Shown in pieces: positions 16,869 through 25,418 of a DNA stretch of 32,642 nt. The stretch lies in the NCBI GenBank assembly GCA_937920495.1, contig CALEUQ010000061.1:1-32642 (forward strand), read 5' to 3'. Below the pieces are notes generated by a model. It did no database searches and was not told where the DNA came from. It was given only the letters and a program-made list of their open reading frames with translations. Within the stretch, counting starts at the first letter, position 1; each line of letters starts with the position of its first letter. The DNA comes from an uncultured bacterium. GTDB taxonomy: Bacteria > Spirochaetota > UBA4802 > UB4802. Position numbers and translations under genes: made by a program.

Positions 16869-16925
16869 ATATTTTGTTAATAAAAAGGAGTACACCCCCT
16901 CCGCCGAAGGCGGCGGGGGTGTACA
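16869..16925 (+). repeat. Dispersed hairpin repeat, copy 2
   Basis: Same layout as the copy at 11134: ATATTTTGTTAATAAA, an AGG-rich stretch, then a strong hairpin with GTACACCCCC (16890-16899) pairing GGGGGTGTAC (16915-16924) and inner CCGCC/GGCGG around a GAA loop. The stem here is longer than in copy 1, and both keep CCGAAGG at the tip. It lies upstream of the 5S rRNA gene and of the minus-strand hypothetical gene. Confidence 0.7.
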
Positions 16926-17098
16926 ATATGTTTATTATGTTTACAAATTTTATTTAAGGAATAAATCGTGGTATAATATTAATTTTTTTATTTGAAAATT
17001 TCAACTTTTTTTTGAACACCAGGGTGTTTGTGATAATTTAATAAAAGATTTTATTATTATTTTTTTTATTATTTTTTTAAAATTTTTTTTAATTTCTA

Positions 17099-17127
17099 TT
17101 GACAAAGTTTGACTATCTTTTTATAAG
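17099..17127 (+). promoter_or_regulatory. 5S rRNA promoter with A/T-rich upstream tract
   Basis: A perfect TTGACA at 17099-17104 is followed after 17 bases by TATAAG at 17122-17127. The preceding hundred bases are almost only T and A, as in UP elements that strengthen rRNA promoters. The predicted start is about 20 bases before the mature 5S. Confidence 0.75.
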
Positions 17128-17152
17128 TCCATTTACACGGTAAGTAAATTCT

Positions 17153-17270
<118 letters not shown>

Positions 17271-17289
17271 TTGGTATTATAATATACTA

Positions 17290-17315
17290 AATGCCACTCC
17301 GCAATGAGTGGCATT
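17290..17315. terminator. Terminator shared by 5S rRNA and the convergent gene
   Basis: AATGCCACTC (17290-17299) pairs with GAGTGGCATT (17306-17315) in a perfect 10-bp stem with a 6-base loop, 20 bases after the 5S gene and 26 before the stop of the minus-strand gene at 17341. The downstream tract is ATTATTTT. Confidence 0.8.
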
Positions 17316-17340
17316 ATTATTTTAATAATGTATCTGTTTT

Positions 17341-18093
17341 CTATTTTGTTGTAAGCTTAGTATAAAACCATGCAATGATAGCATCAGAACGATGATAAAG
17401 TGAATCTTTGACCTTTTGCAGAGGAAGAGCCTTATCTCCTATTATATCAATAGAATATACACAGTAAAGTGCAATGTCCTCCCCCTTATCAAGAATAAAC
17501 ATAAAGAATTTAAATTTACGCTTATCAACAACAGGTATCATTGAATATTTAATTGTACTTACATTTTCTGTCTTTAATAAAATGAAATCAGGTTTCTGAT
17601 ATATAGTATAACGGTATGGAACCTCACCAAATGTTTTATCCTTTTGCAGTATATAAAAGGTATATGTTTGCTGCAAATTTTTTACAACAGGGTCATTGGC
17701 TTGTTTCAAAGAAGGGTACTGTATTATATACGATTTTTCAAAAAGAGTACGTAGTTTTTTTCTTGTATGCGAATAATACTGAATACCCTGCATTGAGTTT
17801 ACCGAATGCAAAACATTTATAATATACAATCTATCACCATCAGTAATTGGATTTTTCATTCCTTCAGGTTTTTTAAATGTATAACATGCTTCCAGTGTTA
17901 TATTGTTTTTTGTTATGGGTACATTTTTAATAATAAATGCTTTTATTGTTTGAGTTGGTGAAAGGCTAAGTTCTCTGGTTGTTGTAATAAAATGTTTCTG
18001 GGATTTTATTGTGTCCGGTAGAATTGAATATGCCGTTGAAATTGTTTGTGTTCCCAAAAGAAGTATAATAGAAGCAAATAATTTCTTTGTCAT
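17341..18093 (-). CDS. Exported hypothetical protein (possibly DUF6675)
   Basis: A 250-residue protein with a signal peptide (hydrophobic residues 5-20, cleavage perhaps after STA at 21). The body is beta-rich with VNSMQGIQYYSHTRKKLRT near residues 97-115, and YTIYQKPDFILLKTENVS. From memory this resembles secreted spirochaetal proteins called DUF6675, but I could not check. No membrane segment follows the signal, so it should be periplasmic. No ribosome site is evident before the ATG at 18093. Function unknown. Confidence 0.6.
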   Translation of the reverse strand: MTKKLFASIILLLGTQTISTAYSILPDTIKSQKHFITTTRELSLSPTQTIKAFIIKNVPITKNNITLEACYTFKKPEGMKNPITDGDRLYIINVLHSVNSMQGIQYYSHTRKKLRTLFEKSYIIQYPSLKQANDPVVKNLQQTYTFYILQKDKTFGEVPYRYTIYQKPDFILLKTENVSTIKYSMIPVVDKRKFKFFMFILDKGEDIALYCVYSIDIIGDKALPLQKVKDSLYHRSDAIIAWFYTKLTTK

Positions 18094-18285
18094 ACATGTG
18101 TGCCGTTTATTGTCATTCCGTCTTTAAAATATTGTATCATAAAGCTGTGCAGATACTATATAAGCATAACGAAATATCAAATATATTTTTAAAGAAATAA
18201 AAAAAAAGAATTTTAAAATTTTAGGACTTATAGTGGAGTGCACAATGATATTGTGTGTTAAATCCTTTATAGGTATTACTATTCT

Positions 18286-19122
18286 ATGAAAAATCATACC
18301 TCGTTCTTTATTATTACTTTTTTATGGTCATGGGGAGCGTGGTCCGTTCCTATTGTATCAGGATGGCCCGTTACCCATCCGGCAGCCATGTTGTTGTATA
18401 TTGTAGGCGGCATAGCACCATCATCAACAGGGATTATTTTAGCTAAGTTAAAAGGCGATAGTTACTGGAGAAGTTTTTTAAAGCGTTCAATTGATATACG
18501 ACTCATAACCAAAAAATTTTTCATTTTTATATTTACTATCATTCCGGCAACAACAATTACAGGATTATTATTGTATGTTGTTTTCACCGGTGAATGGCCC
18601 GGGTTAGATTCTTTTATTAAATACATAAATAACCCATCACATATTGTATTATTAGCTGTATTTATGTTATTCTTTGGTCCAATTCCCGAGGAGCTGGGAT
18701 GGCGAGGTTATGCGCTGGATCATCTGGAAAAAGAGTATTCTCATTTCAACGCAAGTATATTACTTGGCTTTTTCTGGATGATGTGGCATTTGCCTTTATT
18801 TTTGATTAAAGGGACTTATCAATATAATCTGTTTCTAACTTCCCCATATCTTATGTTTGATTTCATGATCCAGTTTTATCCTTTAAGTATTATGATGGAT
18901 TGGGTTTATCATAACACAAATAGAAGTATTGCCTCAGGTGTGTTATTTCATTTCTGTATAAATTTCTTTGGAGAATTCTTAGATATTCCTGATGCAACAA
19001 AATATTACAGAACGTTGGTGCAGATAATAATTGCTGCAATAATTTTATATTCATGGTGGAAAAAGGAGAGATATAATGGTACAAATAAAAAAGCAGGCGA
19101 GCAGTCGCCTGCTTTGAAATAA
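18286..19122 (+). CDS. CPBP-family intramembrane metalloprotease (CAAX/Abi type)
   Basis: A 278-residue protein with about seven or eight hydrophobic segments. The family motifs are present: EELGWRGY (E135, E136, R140), the H of WMMWHLPLF (H168) and the last H-X3-N in FHFCINFF (H222, N226), which together bind a metal inside the membrane. Related proteins cleave prenylated or signal-peptide-derived substrates, or modify bacteriocins; the target here is unknown. No clear ribosome site precedes the ATG at 18286. The last dozen codons contain a strong hairpin (19090-19115). One octamer copy lies at 18455. Confidence 0.85.
   Translation: MKNHTSFFIITFLWSWGAWSVPIVSGWPVTHPAAMLLYIVGGIAPSSTGIILAKLKGDSYWRSFLKRSIDIRLITKKFFIFIFTIIPATTITGLLLYVVFTGEWPGLDSFIKYINNPSHIVLLAVFMLFFGPIPEELGWRGYALDHLEKEYSHFNASILLGFFWMMWHLPLFLIKGTYQYNLFLTSPYLMFDFMIQFYPLSIMMDWVYHNTNRSIASGVLFHFCINFFGEFLDIPDATKYYRTLVQIIIAAIILYSWWKKERYNGTNKKAGEQSPALK
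19090..19115. terminator. Terminator hairpin overlapping the end of the protease gene
   Basis: AAAGCAGGCGA (19090-19100) and TCGCCTGCTTT (19105-19115) form an 11-bp stem with a GCAG loop. It ends 5 bases before the protease stop codon at 19120-19122, so the C-terminal codons themselves encode the terminator. It could also serve the convergent lipoprotein gene. Confidence 0.7.
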
Positions 19123-19137
19123 TTACATAATTGAAAA

Positions 19138-19590
19138 TTATCGCTCGTAAGCTCCGCCTTCAACTTCTTTCTTTAAACCTTTTTTCTCAACCTGATAGAC
19201 GATTTCACAGTTGTCGTCATCATCATAGGTTTCTTTTACAATGGTTCCACCTTTTACAAGACCGCCAAATTCTTTTGCAACTGCAACGCCTGTAGATGCA
19301 TAATCAGCAGCACCTGCAGCACCTTCCAGACGGGCACCAACAAATTTTTCAATTATTCGCTTCTCAGCCATAATGACAGCCGCTTCTTTTGCTGTTCCGC
19401 GTCTCTGGATTTTATTTTTCAATCCTGGCTTTGGAGCTCCGGTAGCAGTTACTCTGAAAATATCAGGTGTTACCCATCCTTCAGATATGAATGTTTCACC
19501 TTTTACCTGACCACCCATCTTCTGTGATCCGCATGCTGTAAAGCTAATTGCTACAACAGCAATTAATGCAACTAATAAAAGCTTTTTCAT
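19138..19590 (-). CDS. Lipoprotein (LPP20-like)
   Basis: A 150-residue lipoprotein: signal MKKLLLVALIAVVAISFTAC with lipidated C20. The mature part carries VTATGAPKP, then an alanine-rich helix (GTAKEAAVIMAEKRIIEKFVG) and VVKE/IVKETYDDDDNCEIVYQV, the layout of LPP20/FlgP-type lipoproteins where an Ala-rich helix follows a beta strand. Such proteins sit on the outer membrane or periplasmic face; a precise role is not evident. AAGGAGG lies about 9 bases before the ATG. A perfect palindrome AGGGTTTTAACCCT (19612-19625) lies in its leader and a TATAAT-like -10 farther up. Confidence 0.75.
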   Translation of the reverse strand: MKKLLLVALIAVVAISFTACGSQKMGGQVKGETFISEGWVTPDIFRVTATGAPKPGLKNKIQRRGTAKEAAVIMAEKRIIEKFVGARLEGAAGAADYASTGVAVAKEFGGLVKGGTIVKETYDDDDNCEIVYQVEKKGLKKEVEGGAYER

Positions 19591-19817
19591 AAACGGCTCC
19601 TCCTTCTCTATAGGGTTTTAACCCTTTGTTATATTAATTATAATATACTAAAAAAGTACAGGTAAATACCATGCACTTGAGCAAATAATAATAAAAATAA
19701 AAATAAACGTCAACTCAAAAAAATAAATTTTTAAGTATTTATTCCCTGTCTCCATTAGTATATTATGCATTACATTGTTAATAATACAAATATTTTGACT
19801 AATAGTGCAAAAAATTT

Positions 19818-20354
19818 TTATGCATTTTCCCTGTCCAAAGATGCTAACATGAAAAGTATAATGGCACTTATAATGATAACATTGAACATAAACCATAGAA
19901 ATGAAAGCTCTTTTTCAGTAACCCATGTGTACGTCAGTGAAGACAGAGTGCCGATTGAAAAGAAAAAAAGGATAATCTCATAGTATTCAGAAATTGCTGA
20001 AGCCAATGTATCAATAAAAGAATCAGATACAGTTACTTTCATTGGTTCATACGACCGTCGTATCTGTGGCAGGATGATGAATAGAATTATGCAAAATACA
20101 GATGATTGAAAAAACCAGTTGGTTGATAGTAAAGGGATTAATATGCCAATGACCAGGGAAACAAGCGCATATACCGGGTATAATCTGAATTTCGATAATA
20201 ATGGTATCCAGTGATCTGGAATAAGGAAAACAACCTGTTGTAATTCCTGTTTGGTATATTCATCCTTTGCATTGAAAAGTTTATAATATTCATACACAAT
20301 CACAATGAGGGCGGTATAAAAGATGCATAGTAAAATGATAGATAGTAACCCCAT
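19818..20354 (-). CDS. Hypothetical membrane protein, about five TM segments
   Basis: A 178-residue protein, not recognised. Hydrophobic segments lie near residues 3-22, 60-77, 82-97, 126-144 and 152-172. Between the first two is a charged loop (YYKLFNAKDEYTKQELQQ) and before the fourth an amphipathic stretch (DSFIDTLASAISEYYE). GGGGAGGA lies before the ATG at 20354, so it is probably translated. No functional motif is visible. Confidence 0.6.
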   Translation of the reverse strand: MGLLSIILLCIFYTALIVIVYEYYKLFNAKDEYTKQELQQVVFLIPDHWIPLLSKFRLYPVYALVSLVIGILIPLLSTNWFFQSSVFCIILFIILPQIRRSYEPMKVTVSDSFIDTLASAISEYYEIILFFFSIGTLSSLTYTWVTEKELSFLWFMFNVIIISAIILFMLASLDRENA

Positions 20355-20568
20355 AGCGTTCCTCCCCTATAATTGGTTCTATTATTACTGCCAGGCCACA
20401 TTCTGCTTTCCATGGCTGCAGTAATATTTTGTTTGATTCTACCAAATGAAAGCTATTTCAATATCAGTTCTAAATTTTAGAATGACTAACTATATACATA
20501 ATCTGTAATTTTATGCAAGTATTTTATTTGCACAGAACAATACATGGCAATCATGCGCTAAGTAGTAA

Positions 20569-21177
20569 CTATCGCACAATATATACTTTTCTTCCTTTTA
20601 CTTTTAGTTTATCCTGACAGAAAAGCTTTACTGATTCAATCAGTATCTGATGTTCTTCTTTGAGTATGCGGGCTGAAAGTGTGTCTTCAGTATCATCGTC
20701 GTACACGGGCACAGCACGCTGCATAATGATAGGGCCTGAATCAGTGCCCTCGTCAATGAAATGTGTAGTGCATCCTGAAATTTTTACACCATACTCAAGT
20801 GCTTGCTTCTGTGCGTGAGTGCCCGGAAATGACGGAAGAAGTGCGGGATGTATATTGATAATCCTGTTTTTAAATTGGTTTACAAAATAGGGCGTTAACA
20901 GGCGCATGTAACCTGCTGTTACTACAAGGTCGGTATGATATTTTTTTAAAAGCTCTATCATGGCCTTTTCGTGTTCCTGACGGCTGGAATAATCTTTTGG
21001 ATTAACAAAAAAAGCTGGTATGAGAAGCTCGTGCGCTATGTCCAGGGCTTTTACACCTGGCTTGTCAGAGATGACAATACCTATTGTTGCAGGAATGTGG
21101 CCTTTAATGATAGCCTGCGCAACTGCATGGAAATTTGATCCGCGTCCTGAAACCAAAAATGATACCGTTTTTTTCAT
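20569..21177 (-). CDS. purN: Phosphoribosylglycinamide formyltransferase
   Basis: Transfers a formyl group from 10-formyl-THF to GAR in purine synthesis. The open frame extends to 21297, but I place the start at the ATG at 21177: GAGG at 21182-21185 precedes it and MKKTVSFLVSGRGSN is the family N-terminus. The protein then has 202 residues, the usual length. The phosphate loop is GRGSN (11-15), and the catalytic triad is N108 and H110 in NIHPALLPSFPG plus D146 in GTDSGPI. It is the last gene after moeA and the PP-loop gene on the minus strand, 70 bases from the latter. Its stop codon is part of an octamer copy (20568-20575). Confidence 0.9.
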   Translation of the reverse strand: MKKTVSFLVSGRGSNFHAVAQAIIKGHIPATIGIVISDKPGVKALDIAHELLIPAFFVNPKDYSSRQEHEKAMIELLKKYHTDLVVTAGYMRLLTPYFVNQFKNRIINIHPALLPSFPGTHAQKQALEYGVKISGCTTHFIDEGTDSGPIIMQRAVPVYDDDTEDTLSARILKEEHQILIESVKLFCQDKLKVKGRKVYIVR

Positions 21178-21247
21178 GTGGGACCTCATTAACGTTATAA
21201 GCATTTGATATGGTACACAGCTACTGCAATGTAGTTTAATTGTATTA

Positions 21248-22240
21248 TTAGATGCGCATCCTTGATAATGTTGAGTCATCAATTGGATTATGTGCAACTA
21301 TTGTTATACTGTGGTTTCCCTTTACAAATATTGCAACACTATTTTCGCCCGGCAATGGCTTGCCGTATCGTGCCAGTATCTGACCAAGTACAGGATAGTC
21401 GCGTGGCGTAATAATTCCTTTCCCGTAGATGACAGGCCCTTTAAATGCAGGTTCCAGAAAAAAATCTGCTGACTGTTTGTAGCGTTCAAGTATGCTGCAT
21501 TCTTTCTGATTTCGCGCAACAATAATTTTTACAGTATCATGCAAGCGATAGTGCCTGCCCACGTTGGCTAAAAAAAGGTCCAGTGAGCTAAATGGCGGGT
21601 GTGCAATAAGGTCTTTGACACGCGAGGCAATCTGTGGTGTGGTTAAAAAACATCCCCCTGCCGGTGATTGAAATTGTGTTATACCAAATTTTTTAGCAAG
21701 TTCAAATTGTGCCTCACGTGAACGCCCTGAGATAGCATACAGCTTTTCACGGTCAACTATCCCTTCCATTTCGGGGATAGTAGGCGATAAAAGTTTTGCT
21801 GATAATGGCCTGAGTATCAGTCCTTCAAGCCCACTTTCTTTTTCCATGTGTATGAGCATTGATTTATACTGCGACATAGGACGCTGCCCAACAACCTCGC
21901 CTGTTATGACAAAAGAAGCGTTGAGCGTGTGCATGTATTCTTTTGCTTTCTGCAAAAAGAAGATCTTGCAATCGATGCAGGGATTGGCATTTTTGCCATA
22001 TCCGTGTGTGGGGTGTGCCACAATCTGTGTATATTCATCATCGCAGCGATAAAACACAAGTGGAAGGTTAATCTGCTTTGCAAGCTGTGATGCTTTAAGT
22101 GTATCAGGGTTTAATTCTGGATCAACAGACGGCAGTATGCAATACAGCCCAATAACTTCAATTCCCTGATTTTTAATAATTGCCGCAGCAAGAAGGCTGT
22201 CAAGTCCGCCGGAATATAGTGCAATTGCCCTTGTACTCAT
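21248..22240 (-). CDS. PP-loop ATPase of the MnmA/ThiI type (tRNA thiolation-like)
   Basis: A 330-residue protein. It begins with the PP-loop SGGLDS (10-15), which adenylates substrates. It then has PCIDC (C88-X2-C91) and PAGGCFLT (C197), cysteines placed like those used for sulfur transfer or Fe-S binding in MnmA and TtcA/TtuA-type enzymes. GEVVGQRPMSQ (114-124) is characteristic of this group. The C-terminal third has the look of the NFACT-R (DUF814) RNA-binding domain often fused here. A role in tRNA sulfuration is likely; the exact base is unknown. Its ATG follows the moeA stop after 1 base (TGA A ATG), so translation is coupled. Confidence 0.75.
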   Translation of the reverse strand: MSTRAIALYSGGLDSLLAAAIIKNQGIEVIGLYCILPSVDPELNPDTLKASQLAKQINLPLVFYRCDDEYTQIVAHPTHGYGKNANPCIDCKIFFLQKAKEYMHTLNASFVITGEVVGQRPMSQYKSMLIHMEKESGLEGLILRPLSAKLLSPTIPEMEGIVDREKLYAISGRSREAQFELAKKFGITQFQSPAGGCFLTTPQIASRVKDLIAHPPFSSLDLFLANVGRHYRLHDTVKIIVARNQKECSILERYKQSADFFLEPAFKGPVIYGKGIITPRDYPVLGQILARYGKPLPGENSVAIFVKGNHSITIVAHNPIDDSTLSRMRI

Positions 22241-22241
22241 T

Positions 22242-23471
22242 TCATACTTCAGAGTGATTGATAAGCTGTACTAAGACGTGCTCACCTGTGTTAACAGTGA
22301 GCCTGTCAGGTGGCAGGATGATAAGACAGTTTGCAAGAGCCATTGAGCGTAAAATGCCGGATCCTTGAGGCCCGGTTATACGCACAAACGCCTGCCCATT
22401 TTCAAAAGACATAATCCCCCGGATAAAATGTGTGCGGCCGTCATTTTTGCGTTTAATGGGTTCCTGGCATATAGCAGTAATCTTTGGTTTGTGTAAAACT
22501 TTTGCTCCCTGCATGGCAAGCATTGCAGGCCGTACAAACTCAATGAACGAAACCATCGATGATACAGGATTTCCCGGTAATCCAAAATACAGGGTGTTTT
22601 CCCTGTGGGCAAATACACAGGGTTTACCGGGTTTCATTGCTATGCGTTCAACAAGGATGGTGAATCCTGATTGGCGTAATGCCTGTATGATGAAATCATA
22701 TTTTCCTTCAGAAACTCCCCCTGAGGATATAATGATGTTGGCCGATAATGCCTGTTGTATGGCGTGAGTGCTTGATTCTAACGTATCGCGTGCAATTCCA
22801 ATGTAGTGTGGTATTCCACCATATTCTCTGACCAGTGATGTCAATGTGTATGCGTTGGAGTTAATCACCAGCCCTTCCTGTAGCGGCGTTCCTGGCTCTT
22901 CAATCTCATCGCCGGTTGCTATCACCGCCACATGTGGTTGTTGTGCGACAGTTACTGTTACAATGCCCATTGATGCAAGTAGCCCAACCATTGCAGCAGT
23001 TATTCGTGTACCTTTGGTGATGATGCACTCGCCCTGCTGTAAGTCCTCACCTGCTTTGCGGATGTTTTCACCTTTTTTTACCTGTCTAAATATGGTGACG
23101 CGGTTTTCCTCTTCTGTTGTTGCTTCTTTTTCCACTATGGCATCTGCACCTGGCGGAATTGGTGCGCCCGTCATGATGCGGATGGCCTGTCCTGCTGTGA
23201 TTGGTATGGGGGTGGGAATGATACCCGCCTGATATTCGCCAACCACTGGTAAGGTTACAGGGTTATCTTTTGAAGCATGAATTGTATCCGCAGCTACTAT
23301 CGCATAGCCATCCATGGCCGAGTTGGTGTGGTATGGTATATTAACGTTAGATATAATATCCTGGGCACAGATGCGATTGAGTGCATTGGTAAAGTGCACT
23401 TTTTCGTTAGGCAGTGTTTTTACATGGGTAAGGATAGTGGCAATGGCTCCATCCGGTGTAATCATGGTCAT
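22242..23471 (-). CDS. moeA: Molybdopterin molybdenumtransferase
   Basis: A 409-residue MoeA that inserts molybdate into adenylylated molybdopterin. Motifs: NSAMDGYA (50-57), TGAPIPPGAD (101-110), TGDE (187-190), SSGGVSEGKYD (249-259), MKPGKP (279-284) and GLPGNPVSS (297-305), followed by the small C-terminal domain. AGGAGG (23476-23481) lies just before the ATG at 23471; a second ATG two codons later is possible. No other molybdenum cofactor genes are in the window. It opens the three-gene minus-strand group with the PP-loop enzyme and purN. Confidence 0.93.
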   Translation of the reverse strand: MTMITPDGAIATILTHVKTLPNEKVHFTNALNRICAQDIISNVNIPYHTNSAMDGYAIVAADTIHASKDNPVTLPVVGEYQAGIIPTPIPITAGQAIRIMTGAPIPPGADAIVEKEATTEEENRVTIFRQVKKGENIRKAGEDLQQGECIITKGTRITAAMVGLLASMGIVTVTVAQQPHVAVIATGDEIEEPGTPLQEGLVINSNAYTLTSLVREYGGIPHYIGIARDTLESSTHAIQQALSANIIISSGGVSEGKYDFIIQALRQSGFTILVERIAMKPGKPCVFAHRENTLYFGLPGNPVSSMVSFIEFVRPAMLAMQGAKVLHKPKITAICQEPIKRKNDGRTHFIRGIMSFENGQAFVRITGPQGSGILRSMALANCLIILPPDRLTVNTGEHVLVQLINHSEV

Positions 23472-23863
23472 AGTACCTCCTATTGTAGTTCCACAAAGAT
23501 AGTAGAATTATATCGCATATGGGTAATCGGAAAAATTTTATGAATGTGTGTAGTATTATTTCTATAAATGGGATACGTCAACAATTATATACTAACGACA
23601 GTAGATTGATGTTTGGTTGTATGTGAAGTCTAATACTGCCACATCCGCGGGAATGTAAGAATTGAATCATTAGTGTATCATAGTTTCTTAAAAAAATAAG
23701 GGAACTTCTAAAAACTAATTTTTAAGGATATTCTCTTGTAGACACTGAAATAGGAAAACTGCTTTTTTTATTGTAAATTTTAAGGAAATAAGCGGTTTTA
23801 GATATACCCATAAATAGTACACTAAAGTATATTAGGTCAACGAAAAATTCTGGTATTATTGTG
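23472..23863. other. Intergenic region between moeA and vapBC
   Basis: About 390 bases between divergent units. It holds copy 2 of the 33-base dispersed repeat (23701-23732) and no credible gene. The moeA promoter should be at its left end, where nothing clear stands out. Confidence 0.5.
23701..23732 (+). repeat. Dispersed 33-base repeat, copy 2
   Basis: GGAACTTCTAA, six variable bases, ATTTTT, AAGGATATT; same order as at 10983-11015 with one base fewer. It lies about 130 bases upstream of the vapB promoter, so it could mark the left edge of the inserted toxin-antitoxin cassette. Confidence 0.5.
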
Positions 23864-23905
23864 TTGACATGTTTTACTATGATATATATCATATAATATA
23901 TATCA
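23864..23905 (+). promoter_or_regulatory. vapBC promoter and palindromic operator
   Basis: TTGACA (23864-23869) is followed after 17 bases by TATCAT (23887-23892). The perfect palindrome ATGATATATATCAT (23879-23892) overlaps the -10, and TATATATCA is repeated just downstream, ending at 23904. This is the arrangement expected for autorepression by a VapB-VapC complex. The sequence is seen; the repression is inferred from how VapBC loci work. Confidence 0.75.
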
Positions 23906-23916
23906 AGGAGGTACAC

Positions 23917-24153
23917 ATGGCAAAGATTTCGAAAGTATTTAAAAATGGAAGAAGTCAAGCAATTAGAATACCCAAAGAGTATAGAGTTGAAACAAAAGAG
24001 GTTTTTATTGAAAAAAGTGGGGATTTATTAATCATTCGCCCAAAATATAGCGATAAATGGGATTCCTTCTTTGAAGAACTGGAGAAAATTGATACATCTG
24101 ATTTTATGACAAAAAGGGAACAATTACCTCTTCAGAAAAGGAAAATATTATAA
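23917..24153 (+). CDS. vapB: VapB-type antitoxin (AbrB/MazE fold)
   Basis: A 78-residue antitoxin. The start is at 23917, with AAGGAGG at 23905-23911; an upstream in-frame ATG would overlap the operator. The N-terminal swapped-hairpin domain is clear: MAKISKVFKNGRSQAIRIPKE is the classic AbrB/SpoVT pattern, here residues 1-21. The C-terminal half (FFEELEKIDTSDF) would wrap the toxin. It ends one base before vapC. Base composition is lower in GC than the neighbouring minus-strand operon and no octamer occurs, both suggesting acquisition. Confidence 0.88.
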   Translation: MAKISKVFKNGRSQAIRIPKEYRVETKEVFIEKSGDLLIIRPKYSDKWDSFFEELEKIDTSDFMTKREQLPLQKRKIL

Positions 24154-24154
24154 A

Positions 24155-24553
24155 ATGATATATATGTTAGATACAAATATATGCGGTTATATTATACGTG
24201 AAAAACCATTTCATATCAAAGATAGAATAAAGGCTTTAGAAAAGGAGCATACGTTGGCGCTATCTATAATTGTTGTTGCTGAATTGCTATATGGTGCAAA
24301 AAAGAAAGATAATCCACTGCTTATTGCAGTAATTGAACATTTTATAGACAATTTTGTAATTTATAATTTTGACATAAATGCTTCAATAGAATATGCAATT
24401 ATTCGAAGTGAATTGGAGGCATCAGGAAAAATAATTGGCTCTAATGATCTTTTCATTGCCGCACATGCAAAATCGTTAAAGGCGGTTTTGGTTACCAATA
24501 ATGTACAGGAATTTAAAAGAGTAAAAGGATTGCAACTGGATAATTGGATTTAG
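24155..24553 (+). CDS. vapC: VapC toxin, PIN-domain ribonuclease
   Basis: A 132-residue PIN-domain RNase. Metal-binding acidic residues: D6 in MLDTNIC, E43 in VAELLYGA and D98 in GSNDLFIAAHA; the last site reads TNN, as in many VapC proteins. Such toxins cut tRNA or rRNA when VapB is lost. The gene begins one base after the vapB stop and ends at the very edge of a decayed diguanylate cyclase gene on the other strand. It looks intact. Confidence 0.92.
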   Translation: MIYMLDTNICGYIIREKPFHIKDRIKALEKEHTLALSIIVVAELLYGAKKKDNPLLIAVIEHFIDNFVIYNFDINASIEYAIIRSELEASGKIIGSNDLFIAAHAKSLKAVLVTNNVQEFKRVKGLQLDNWI

Positions 24554-25279
24554 AAAAATACAGAATAGCAAACAGCAATGTGATATAGTGCAATACCGTG
24601 TAAATAAATAATCAGCGTTTTGGCCAGAAATATTTTTAATGCTGCTCTTAGTTCTTGTTCCAGTGAAATCTTCCTAATATTTTTCTGAAATAGTTGTTCA
24701 GAATAATAGCATACAGTGCCATAGCCTTTCTTTTTGGCTTCGGCAAGCGCAACTTTTGATTTTTGAATAATATCATCAGCATTGTTTGCATCAGCCGGGA
24801 ACATGGCAATACCGGTGCAATATGTAACAATAAGATCATCGTGTACATCTTCAAATGGCTTTGCTGACAATTTTTTAAGGTCATCAATAAAATTGTTCAG
24901 TTCCATGTCATCAGTGAACGGGAAGATGATGTAAAACTCATCGCCGTTGCGTGCTAAAAGTCTTGAATCTATTTAATAAATAATCATGATCAATGTTACC
25001 TGATGCAAACCGTTTAAAATAATCGTTAAGTGCCTGTGTGTGGTTTTTGATAAATGAATAGTTATCAAAAAATTTCTTGAAACTATCAAAACCCATCAAA
25101 TAAGAATGAAACCTTTCCCATAGGTTATCAGGGGCGTTATTAATTAATTTATTAATCTTAGTAATGTATTCCTTATCCTGTGCATCAATAGATAGGGAGT
25201 GCTGTAGTTTTTCAATGAATGTTTCATCCAGATTCAGGTTCTGGCTTATAATTGCAATTAATCGATCAAGATTATTCAT
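24550..25279 (-). pseudogene. Remnant of a globin-coupled diguanylate cyclase (internal deletion)
   Basis: Two out-of-frame pieces. The upstream piece (25279-24938, 113 residues) looks like the first part of a protoglobin sensor: FHSYLMGFDSFKKFFDNYSF and YFKRFASGNIDHDYLLNRF. It breaks off before the segment expected to hold the haem histidine. The next piece resumes in another frame with LLARNGDEFYIIFPFTDD, the second half of a GGDEF domain with its motif changed to NGDEF, then VTYCTGIAMFPAD and ALAEAKKKGYGTV, then IRKISLEQELRAAL as at the start of an EAL domain. The end of the globin, the first half of GGDEF and nearly all of EAL are missing. The EAL side is cut beside the vapC stop codon. 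Confidence 0.7.
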
Positions 25280-25418
25280 TTTAATATATATTCCGTCTAG
25301 ACTTATTATTTAATGATATCAAAATATATCCAGCATGTCAATAAAAAAATTAAATTATATTTAAATAGATAGATACCCTGGCATTATCACTACGTCATAC
25401 TAAAGAACAAATATTGTG

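Noticed and set aside
20569..21297. Longer purN frame starting at 21297
   Set aside because: The extra 40 residues resemble no known PurN extension, and GAGG lies just before the ATG at 21177.
22846..23232. 128-residue plus-strand frame opposite moeA
   Set aside because: Antisense shadow; the moeA frame has all family motifs.
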